DNA of 5,099 nucleotides from UBA6544 sp049601975 (lineage in GTDB: Bacteria; Pseudomonadota; Alphaproteobacteria; UBA8366): assembly GCA_049601975.1 (NCBI GenBank), contig JBMYRC010000206.1:1-5099 (forward strand), written 5' to 3'. The notes under the pieces were generated by a model. It was not told where the DNA came from. It ran no database searches and worked only from the letters and a program-made list of their open reading frames with translations. Both the position numbers and the translations under genes were made by a program. Of this stretch, positions 1-4,944 are shown piece by piece (the stretch's first letter is position 1; each line of letters opens with the position of its first letter).

Positions 1-745
1 CCCTATCCATGATGTAATAGGTGGGCATTTCCGCGAGACTATCCGCCGCCCACGCGGCGAGGCGGTGCGGGTCGTTGCCCGGCCAATCGGCGCTCTTGCC
101 GTGAAAGTATCCGCGCAGGAGGTCGGCCATGCCTTGGGCACAATGCAGCATGTCCGCATTGGCGGACCTCGTACTGTAATACCTGTGATAGTGCTTGCGG
201 GGCCGGGAGAGCGACGCCAGTTCAGCATCGATATCGCCGCGCCCAGCGTTCCCTAGCACCGCGGCGGAATCACCGTCGGTATTGTACGGAAAAGCCGGCG
301 GACCGGAGAACGGCGCGCTCATAATAGCAATCTTCCGAAAGACATCAGGTCGGATGAGCGCGCAGTACGCAGCGACGGATGCGCCGAAATCGTGCCCAAT
401 GACGGCCGCGACCGCCTCATATCCAAGCGCCCGCACCAATGCCAATGCGTCGCGTGTCAGGTTCAGCATGCCGTACGGTTCCAGATCGACGTCATACTCC
501 GTCGCGCCGTCGGCCGTCCGCCCATATCCGCGTTGGTCGGGTGCCACCACGCGATATCCAGCCTTGGCCAACGGTAGCATCACCTTGCGCCAGCTATATG
601 CCAGTTCGGGAAACCCGTGCAGCAGCAACAAGAGCGGCCGGTCCAGCGATCCGGCTTCCAAAACATGCATATTCAAACCGTTCACATCACTCACAAATCG
701 GGAGCGGATGCCATCGGGCAAAACGTTAGGTTCGATGGGCGTCAT
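1..745 (-). CDS. Alpha/beta hydrolase, epoxide hydrolase-like (3' end beyond the window)
   Basis: I translated this frame from the reverse strand: 248 codons are open from the ATG at 745-743 to the left edge, so the C-terminus, with the catalytic His and probably the acid residue, is not visible. The fold signature is clear. HGFPE at residues 43-47 carries the oxyanion-hole motif of soluble epoxide hydrolases and is followed by SWR. A PDQRGYG strand-turn lies at 69-75. The nucleophile elbow GHDFGA (117-122) places Asp119 as nucleophile, as in epoxide hydrolases and haloalkane or haloacetate dehalogenases rather than Ser esterases. The cap region has a Tyr-rich stretch (HYHRYYST, 185-192), and LPTYY-type residues (MPTYYIMD) close the visible part. 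Family members are about 290-320 aa, so roughly 50-70 residues are missing. It starts 25 bases after the dioxygenase stop on the same strand, so the two are probably co-transcribed. The ribosome site is weak (GAGAAAG about 8 bases upstream). Substrate unknown: epoxide hydrolase is likelier than dehalogenase because of HGFPE and the cap motifs. Confidence 0.9.
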   Translation of the reverse strand, partial: MTPIEPNVLPDGIRSRFVSDVNGLNMHVLEAGSLDRPLLLLLHGFPELAYSWRKVMLPLAKAGYRVVAPDQRGYGRTADGATEYDVDLEPYGMLNLTRDALALVRALGYEAVAAVIGHDFGASVAAYCALIRPDVFRKIAIMSAPFSGPPAFPYNTDGDSAAVLGNAGRGDIDAELASLSRPRKHYHRYYSTRSANADMLHCAQGMADLLRGYFHGKSADWPGNDPHRLAAWAADSLAEMPTYYIMDR

Positions 746-770
746 AATGGCGACTTTCTCTTTTTATTTT

Positions 771-1604
771 TCATTCCGGCTTAATCGAGACGCGCCAATG
801 AATGCGGTCTTCCTCGGGTGGATAGTCGGCGGCGGCTTTGTGATAGGTGCAGCGGTTGTCCCAAATGACGATATCACCCTTGCGCCATTTGTGCCGGTAC
901 TGGCCTTCAGGCTGGATCATGTATGTCTTTAGCTCATCAATCAGGTCGTCGCTCTCGCTCTCTTCGAGCCCTTCGACGGCGACGATTTTTCCCGGATCAA
1001 AGTATAGGCCCTTACGGCCTGTCTCCGGATGAGCGCGCAAGATCGGATGCATCACCGGCGTCCAATCCCGATCTTCCGGGTTGAGCAACTGGGCAGACCT
1101 TGTGCTCCGCCCCGCATAGGTAAACGCGCCGCGACGCTCGCCGATCCGATCCTTCAACCCTTCCGGCAGCGCGCCGTAGGCAGCGTACATACTGGAGAAC
1201 AACGTATCACCACCCGTGCTCGGGATTGCCAGGGCATAGAGCTGCGTCGCCTTAAATGACACTTCGTCATAGGCGCCATCGGTGTGCCAGTTCTCTCCAC
1301 CCCTGGCATAGACCGCTTCGTTCAGACTTCCGTCCGCGTTGAACTTATCGGTGCCGAGCACTGTGAGTTCCGGATATTCGGAATGCCGGGTGCTTTTCGA
1401 GGGATGCTCGTGAAGACGTCCGAAACGTCGGCTATAGGCGAAGAACTCCTCGACCGCGTCCAAGGATTGATCGCGCACGCAGATGACGTTGCAGTCGAGC
1501 CATGTTTGATAGATGACTGCGAAATCTTCATCCGCGAGATCGCGAACGTCGACTCCGAACATCTCCGCGCCGACTTGCTCGCCCAATCGGTTGACTTCAA
1601 GCAT
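771..1604 (-). CDS. TauD/TfdA-family Fe(II)/2-oxoglutarate-dependent dioxygenase
   Basis: This is a 277-residue cytosolic oxygenase expected to couple 2-oxoglutarate decarboxylation to hydroxylation of a small organic substrate. The complete family active site is visible: iron ligands His107 and Asp109 in WHTDGAYD, distal His255 in WDNRCTYHKA, and the 2-oxoglutarate-binding Arg271 near the C-terminus with a second Arg four residues earlier (Arg267). These positions fall close to those of E. coli TauD (H99, D101, H255, R266, R270), and GGDTLFSSMY (131-140) is the matching family strand. The open frame continues upstream to 1748, but the start was placed at ATG 1604-1602. It has a good ribosome site (GGGAGAG on the minus strand, 1609-1615), gives a TauD-like N-terminus (LGEQVGAEMFGVDV), and avoids running into the divergent gene. 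It is the first gene of a unit with the hydrolase. Taurine is only one of many family substrates (sulfonates, phenoxyacids, carnitine precursors, others), so none is assigned. Confidence 0.95.
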   Translation of the reverse strand: MLEVNRLGEQVGAEMFGVDVRDLADEDFAVIYQTWLDCNVICVRDQSLDAVEEFFAYSRRFGRLHEHPSKSTRHSEYPELTVLGTDKFNADGSLNEAVYARGGENWHTDGAYDEVSFKATQLYALAIPSTGGDTLFSSMYAAYGALPEGLKDRIGERRGAFTYAGRSTRSAQLLNPEDRDWTPVMHPILRAHPETGRKGLYFDPGKIVAVEGLEESESDDLIDELKTYMIQPEGQYRHKWRKGDIVIWDNRCTYHKAAADYPPEEDRIHWRVSIKPE

Positions 1605-1608
1605 TGAT

Positions 1609-1615
1609 CTCTCCC
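1609..1615 (-). promoter_or_regulatory. Ribosome binding site deciding the dioxygenase start
   Basis: GGGAGAG on the minus strand lies 4 bases upstream of the ATG at 1604 (6 bases counted from the GGGAG core). No comparable site precedes the farther upstream in-frame start at 1748, so it supports the shorter protein. Confidence 0.65.
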
Positions 1616-1710
1616 GCGTCTCGCCTCTGGTACAACAATGGTATCGCTCTATCTGCTGAGGGAAAGCCGCACCCGCCGCGTAATCACTAGGGGCGCGCAA
1701 ATTACACAGA

Positions 1711-1717
1711 AGGAAGG
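1711..1717 (+). promoter_or_regulatory. Ribosome binding site of the dehydrogenase
   Basis: AGGAAGG lies 6 bases before the GTG at 1724-1726. It is a near-ideal Shine-Dalgarno site and is what justifies a GTG start here; no in-frame ATG lies nearby. Confidence 0.75.
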
Positions 1718-1723
1718 TCCAAC

Positions 1724-2668
1724 GTGGTCGATCTGTTGCAAGTAGCACAACTCCCGCCGTTTCTTGTTGAGCGGCTGCAAAAGGAATTCACCCTGCACGA
1801 TTTCGTCAATCCGGCGGATCCAGACAAGCTGTTGGAGGATGTTGGCCCCTCCATTCGCGGCATTGTCGCGGGTGGTATGAAGGGTCCGAACGCTAACCTC
1901 ATCAACCGACTGGAAAATCTTGAGATCATCTCGTCCTTCAGCGTCGGTTTCGACGCGACCGATGTGGTCGCCGCACAAGCGCGGGGCGTGATCGTGACAC
2001 ACACGCCGGAAGTGCTAACCGGCGACGTCGCCGACCTCGCTATGACCTTCATCCTGATGGCGCCGCGCCGAATTGGCGAAGCCGAACGCTTCCTGCGTAG
2101 CGGCAAATGGTTGCAAGGCCGCATGGACCTCGGCACGACGGTGCGCGGCAAGCGCCTCGGCATTCTCGGCCTCGGGCGAATCGGCCGCGCCGTGGCGCGC
2201 CGCGCCGAAGTCTTCGGCCTCAATATCGCTTACTACGACACCAAGCCGATGGGCGATTTAGCCTACCGATCCTACCCAACCCTGCGCGATCTCGCAGCCG
2301 CCAGCGACATGCTGTTGGTCGCCTGCGAAGGTGGCACCGCGACGCGCGGACTGGTCGATGCGGATGTCCTCAACGCCTTAGGCCCCGACGGTTTTCTAAT
2401 CAACACCGCGCGCGGCCCCATCGTCGATCAAGCGGCCTTGGTCGCGGCCCTACGTGACAAGCGGATCGCGGGTGCGGCCCTCGATGTTTTCGACGGCGAG
2501 CCTCAAGTTCCAGCTGAGTTAATGGCGATGGAGAACGTGGTGCTGACCCCACATATCGCGAGCTCCACCCACGAGACCCGCCGTGCGATGGGCGATCTCG
2601 TTTATGACAATCTGCGCGCCCATTTCGATGGCAAACAAGTGCTGACACCGGTGCCGCCACAAGTTTAG
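1724..2668 (+). CDS. D-isomer-specific 2-hydroxyacid dehydrogenase (glyoxylate/hydroxypyruvate reductase-like)
   Basis: This 314-residue cytosolic oxidoreductase is predicted to interconvert a 2-oxoacid and the D-2-hydroxyacid with NAD(P)H. The N-terminal part of the substrate domain spans about 1-100. The Rossmann domain (about 101-285) has the dinucleotide motif GLGRIG (149-154). The catalytic triad of the family is intact: Arg230 in NTARG, Glu259 in FDGEP and His277 in TPHIAS. The second Rossmann strand ends in YYD with Asp172, which usually favours NAD(H), yet Lys174 follows two residues later, so cofactor preference is open. Many relatives are annotated as glyoxylate/hydroxypyruvate or 2-ketogluconate reductases; the sequence alone does not choose among these or phosphoglycerate dehydrogenase-like roles. 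There is no C-terminal ACT domain, which argues against a long-form SerA. It starts with GTG behind a strong AGGAAGG site and is followed on the same strand by a membrane protein 56 bases downstream, possibly in one transcript. Confidence 0.95.
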   Translation: MVDLLQVAQLPPFLVERLQKEFTLHDFVNPADPDKLLEDVGPSIRGIVAGGMKGPNANLINRLENLEIISSFSVGFDATDVVAAQARGVIVTHTPEVLTGDVADLAMTFILMAPRRIGEAERFLRSGKWLQGRMDLGTTVRGKRLGILGLGRIGRAVARRAEVFGLNIAYYDTKPMGDLAYRSYPTLRDLAAASDMLLVACEGGTATRGLVDADVLNALGPDGFLINTARGPIVDQAALVAALRDKRIAGAALDVFDGEPQVPAELMAMENVVLTPHIASSTHETRRAMGDLVYDNLRAHFDGKQVLTPVPPQV

Positions 2669-2681
2669 AATCGCGATTCTA
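2666..2681. repeat. Perfect 16-base palindrome overlapping the dehydrogenase stop codon
   Basis: TAGAATCGCGATTCTA reads identically on both strands and begins with the TAG stop codon itself. In RNA it could form a 6-bp stem with a CGCG loop, but with only weak base pairing and an interrupted downstream T-rich stretch (ATTTCCGATTT) it is a poor intrinsic terminator. As DNA it looks like a dimer-binding site. It contains two symmetric GANTC pentamers (2668-2672 and 2675-2679), the methylation target of CcrM in alphaproteobacteria, so methylation-sensitive binding is possible. Function is not established. Confidence 0.6.
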
Positions 2682-2698
2682 TTTCCGATTTAGGATCA

Positions 2699-2728
2699 AT
2701 GCCTCCGGCATCGAAGGGCATACCATGA
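2699..2728 (+). other. Possible 9-codon leader ORF with hairpin ahead of the membrane-protein gene
   Basis: An ATG at 2699-2701 opens nine codons (MPPASKGIP) whose TGA (2726-2728) overlaps the ATG of the downstream gene as ATGA. The ATG is inside a small hairpin, ATGCC (2699-2703) with GGCAT (2707-2711) around a 3-base loop. AGGA at 2692-2695 could serve it but stands only 3 bases away, which is close for a ribosome site. This arrangement could couple translation, but a nine-codon frame is easily accidental. Confidence 0.2.
2714..2718 (+). promoter_or_regulatory. Ribosome binding site of the membrane protein
   Basis: AAGGG lies 6 bases before the ATG at 2725-2727 and supports that start. Confidence 0.55.
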
Positions 2729-3540
2729 CGACCGTTCTCGATCCGAGCCTCGCGGTAAAATTAGCCGCGACCGCCGGCTTGGTGATTATTGCCACACTAA
2801 TTGCTGAGAAGGTCGGCGCCTTTATCGGCGCAATGATCGCAGCGTTGCCGTTGTCTGCAGGCCCGGCTTATCTATTCATCTCGATGGAGCATGACTCGAC
2901 GTTTGTCGCACAAAGCGCGCTGACCGGGCTTGGTATTAACACCATGATCACGCCGTTTCTTCTGATTTCTTCCATCCTCGTTCGGCGTTTTGGAATTTGG
3001 GTCGGTCTAGGTTCGGGCTTCGCCCTTTGGGCGATTGGATCGTTCGGAATTTTACAAGCCGCGTTAGACGTCGAAGCCGCGATCGCGCTCAATCTCATCG
3101 CATTCCCGATCTGCCTGTATTTCTCCCGGCCCTATTTAGACTGCGGCACCGCATCGAACATCAAAGGCGGCCTTATGGATATTGTCTTGCGGGCCCTGGC
3201 CGTTGTCTCGGTCGCCGCCGCCGTCATCATCGCCGGGCGGCTCATCGGCCCTGATATGGCCGGGTTTGTCGCCGTTATCCCGATTGTTTGGATGAGTATG
3301 GCAGTAGTTCTGTATGCCCGAGCAGGCCGCCACGCGACATCGGCTGTAATGGCTAATGGCATCGGCGGTATGTTCGGGTTCTGCCTTGCATTGTCGGCCT
3401 TGCATTTGATGCCCGTTGAATACGGCTCGACGGCAGCACTGTGCACAGCCCTGGCGCTATGCGTTTGCTGGAGCCTGGGTCTCACCGCCGCTCGACCGTT
3501 TATCCCGATGTACAACAGGGCCGGCCAAAGGCCTCTCTGA
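2725..3540 (+). CDS. Polytopic membrane protein of unknown function with an apparent internal repeat
   Basis: I do not recognise a named family with certainty. The 271-residue protein is strongly hydrophobic with about nine candidate membrane segments, roughly at 9-27, 32-53, 62-84, 90-109, 116-133, 153-171, 178-197, 207-227 and 234-254, and no separate soluble domain. The two halves line up without gaps at an offset of 144 residues: K12/R156, G31/G175, P42/P186, the GxG at 68-70/212-214 and the aromatic-Gly at 89-90/233-234. That suggests an ancient duplication of a four-helix unit joined by a fifth helix, as in many small secondary transporters and GlpM-like proteins. The start has an AAGGG site 6 bases upstream. 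It follows a 2-hydroxyacid dehydrogenase by 56 bases on the same strand, which would fit transport of an organic acid, but that is inference from position only. The C-terminal tail (258-271) is short and polar. Confidence 0.85.
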   Translation: MTTVLDPSLAVKLAATAGLVIIATLIAEKVGAFIGAMIAALPLSAGPAYLFISMEHDSTFVAQSALTGLGINTMITPFLLISSILVRRFGIWVGLGSGFALWAIGSFGILQAALDVEAAIALNLIAFPICLYFSRPYLDCGTASNIKGGLMDIVLRALAVVSVAAAVIIAGRLIGPDMAGFVAVIPIVWMSMAVVLYARAGRHATSAVMANGIGGMFGFCLALSALHLMPVEYGSTAALCTALALCVCWSLGLTAARPFIPMYNRAGQRPL

Positions 3541-3640
3541 CGGCGGACATTAACTCGGCAAATTCGCGCAGTTGCGGAATTGTTGAGCGGAAAGAATACC
3601 TCTCTACGCACAGACATCGAAGCCTCGGAAAATCCCGCTC
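3541..3640. terminator. Convergent spacer with a weak candidate bidirectional hairpin (3561-3581)
   Basis: Two genes end towards each other here, so termination of both is expected. The best structure I can see is AATTCGC (3561-3567) pairing with GCGGAATT (3574-3581) around GCAGTT, seven pairs with one bulged G. Neither strand shows a proper U-run after it, so it is a poor intrinsic terminator; Rho-dependent termination is equally possible. Nothing else was found in this spacer. Confidence 0.25.
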
Positions 3641-4444
3641 CTAGTCGGCCTGAAACGACAATTCCGTAAAACTGATCTCGACCGCTCCTAATGTTCCAAA
3701 ATTCGCGGCCACTGAATCGCCGGGAGCAACATCGAGCAATCCCGTGCAGGTACCAGTAGAGATGATTTCACCTGCCAATAATCCGCGACCAGTTTGTGAT
3801 TGCTTGTTGGCGAGCCATTGTAGAACGTTGAGCGGATGTCCGAGCGCACGGGCACCGGTTCCCGACTCTCGCACCATACCATCGAGCGATACGTGGACCT
3901 CGTGTGCTGCCAAGTCGAAACCTTTCCAATCGGTTGTCCAGGGCCCGACCGCAAGCGCGATATTTGCACCAAAATCCGCCGTCGTCAGCAATCGGCCTTT
4001 CCCGGCGAGCCCACCCGTGAATCTAGAGCCGACAACCTCAATCGCACCCGCTACTGCTTCCACTGCGTCACGCACGTCGCCAAAGCTATATTCTTCGTCG
4101 CGGGGCGGTAGATCGCGAGCGAGCCGCAACGCAAACTCACCCTCTACCGCCGGCTCGTGCGCCTGATCGATGGGTATCTCAGCCGGACCCTCGAAAAAAT
4201 AATCCACTAGAACAGGACTCGCGCCCGGTTCCGTCGTACCGAGGATATTCTGCGCTTCGGCACTGGTCGAGCCTACTTTGAAGCCGACGGCATCCAAGCC
4301 CGAGATCGCCACGGCTTCCCGTTGAATTTCCAAGGCAGCATCCACATCAGCGGGTCCACCATCCGTTGGAATGTTGATGGTCCCGCCATTCCGGCGGCAA
4401 TGCCAAAGTTGTTCTGCAAGTGTGACCAAAGTCGGATCCCCCAT
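3641..4444 (-). CDS. 2-keto-4-pentenoate hydratase (MhpD) / fumarylacetoacetate hydrolase-family protein
   Basis: This is a 267-residue cytosolic enzyme of the divalent-metal-dependent FAH/MhpD superfamily. MhpD proper adds water to 2-hydroxypenta-2,4-dienoate in aromatic meta-cleavage pathways; relatives decarboxylate or hydrolyse related oxoacids. With the ATG at 4444-4442 as start, the visible signatures are GFKVG with Lys56, the metal ligands Glu101 and Glu103 (VEGEFAL), a third acidic ligand Glu136 (AIEVVGSR), and the C-terminal family stretch GARALGHPLNVLQWLAN followed by GEIISTGTCTG and PGDSVAANFGTLGAVEISF elements. Spacing and length match E. coli MhpD (269 aa; E106, E108, E139) closely. 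A GTG at 4465 would add seven residues; neither start has a strong ribosome site (only GAG before the GTG), and ATG was chosen for its family-like N-terminus, so the start is uncertain. No ring-cleavage dioxygenase or aldolase gene lies beside it, so the true substrate is unknown. Confidence 0.9.
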   Translation of the reverse strand: MGDPTLVTLAEQLWHCRRNGGTINIPTDGGPADVDAALEIQREAVAISGLDAVGFKVGSTSAEAQNILGTTEPGASPVLVDYFFEGPAEIPIDQAHEPAVEGEFALRLARDLPPRDEEYSFGDVRDAVEAVAGAIEVVGSRFTGGLAGKGRLLTTADFGANIALAVGPWTTDWKGFDLAAHEVHVSLDGMVRESGTGARALGHPLNVLQWLANKQSQTGRGLLAGEIISTGTCTGLLDVAPGDSVAANFGTLGAVEISFTELSFQAD

Positions 4445-4545
4445 AGTGTAAAAATTTAGTTTCACAAAAACTCAATGCTCTTACGAATCGTTAATCAATT
4501 TCGGTTCGAATAGTGAAAAACCTAAATACGCGTCAGGACGCCGTT
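4445..4545. promoter_or_regulatory. AT-rich divergent promoter region with an imperfect dyad
   Basis: About 100 bases between divergently read hydratase and receiver genes are clearly richer in A and T than the flanking genes, as expected of promoters. CGAATCG (4484-4490) and CGGTTCG (4502-4508) form an inverted repeat with one mismatch and an 11-base spacer, a plausible regulator site. I cannot fit a clean -35/-10 pair on either strand with 16-18-base spacing. Confidence 0.4.
4535..4538 (+). promoter_or_regulatory. Ribosome binding site deciding the receiver start
   Basis: AGGA stands 7 bases before the ATG at 4546-4548, whereas the in-frame GTG at 4513 has only A/T-rich sequence and no such site. 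It therefore favours the 132-residue protein over the 143-residue one. Confidence 0.6.
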
Positions 4546-4944
4546 ATGCCAAAGAACCTTTCAGAACTAAATGTACTTATCGCGGACGGTGAGGCGGATA
4601 TTTGCTTGATGGTTAAATTCGCCTTACAAGCGTTGGGCATCTCCAAAAGTTTTTCCGCTGCCGATAGGCAAGTAACCTTGGAGCAATTCCGCGAATCCGG
4701 GGATACATTCGACCTTATCATCAGCGATTGGATGATGCCAGAAATGTCCGGCCTCGATTTTCTTCAACGGGTCCGCGAACACGACACCAAGGTGCCATTC
4801 GTGATTTTGACAATCATTAACGGCAAGGATCATTTCGCGAAGGCTGCAGAAAGCGGTGACACGGGCTTTATCGGCAAAACCTTCACCTCGACAGATCTCC
4901 AGCGCCATATTCGCAGAATTACGGATAGGACCGAGGCCGTTTAA
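4546..4944 (+). CDS. Single-domain response regulator (CheY-like receiver), atypical acidic pocket
   Basis: The 132-residue protein is one receiver domain with no output domain. The phospho-acceptor is Asp61 in ISDWMMPEMSG, the switch Thr is Thr89 (ILT) and the conserved Lys is Lys111. Two usual features are altered. The first strand reads VLIADGE, so the second acidic residue of the usual DD pair is Gly15, leaving Asp14 and Glu16. The usual cis-Lys-Pro after strand 5 is Lys-Thr (111-112). Such changes can weaken or alter magnesium-dependent phosphorylation, though Asp61 is kept. The start follows the AGGA site at 4535. Sampled coding sequence (4561-4800) is about 49% GC, lower than the dehydrogenase, which may mean a different origin. 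It is divergent from the hydratase and ends tail to tail, with overlapping stops, against the hydantoinase gene. No histidine kinase lies in view, so the partner is unknown; a CheY-type motor role is not indicated. Confidence 0.92.
   Translation: MPKNLSELNVLIADGEADICLMVKFALQALGISKSFSAADRQVTLEQFRESGDTFDLIISDWMMPEMSGLDFLQRVREHDTKVPFVILTIINGKDHFAKAAESGDTGFIGKTFTSTDLQRHIRRITDRTEAV

Larger units (their letters stand above)
1605..1723. promoter_or_regulatory. Divergent promoter region between dioxygenase and dehydrogenase
   Basis: This 119-base spacer separates two divergently read genes, so it must hold the promoters of both units. I cannot point to convincing -35/-10 pairs. It does contain TGGTA twice, at 1628-1632 and 1639-1643, with starts 11 bases apart (about one helical turn), and short inverted arms GTAAT (1680-1684) and ATTAC (1701-1705). 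Either could be a regulator site, but the arms are short enough to arise by chance. No regulator gene adjoins it. Confidence 0.5.

Noticed and set aside
746..770. Run of T on the plus strand between dioxygenase and hydrolase as a terminator
   Set aside because: There is no hairpin before it, and the genes here read on the minus strand, where it is an A-rich leader ahead of the hydrolase.
195..932. Long plus-strand open frame of 245 codons
   Set aside because: It lies antisense to the hydrolase and the end of the dioxygenase, whose motifs are unmistakable. The plus-strand product is rich in Ser, Pro and Arg with no domain signature.
1605..1748. N-terminal extension of the dioxygenase to a start at 1748
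   Set aside because: The extra 48 residues do not resemble the family, would overlap the start of the divergent dehydrogenase, and lack a ribosome site; ATG 1604 has a good one.
1702..2223. Minus-strand open frame of 173 codons inside the dehydrogenase
   Set aside because: It is antisense to a gene with an intact catalytic triad and Rossmann motif, and its Arg/Pro-rich translation is typical of a high-GC shadow frame.
3132..3617. Minus-strand open frame of 161 codons opposite the membrane protein
   Set aside because: The plus-strand frame gives a coherent membrane protein with a ribosome site; the reverse frame has no recognisable domain.
4513..4545. Eleven-residue N-terminal extension of the receiver from a GTG
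   Set aside because: The GTG lacks a ribosome site, while ATG 4546 has AGGA at good spacing and starts just before the first receiver strand.
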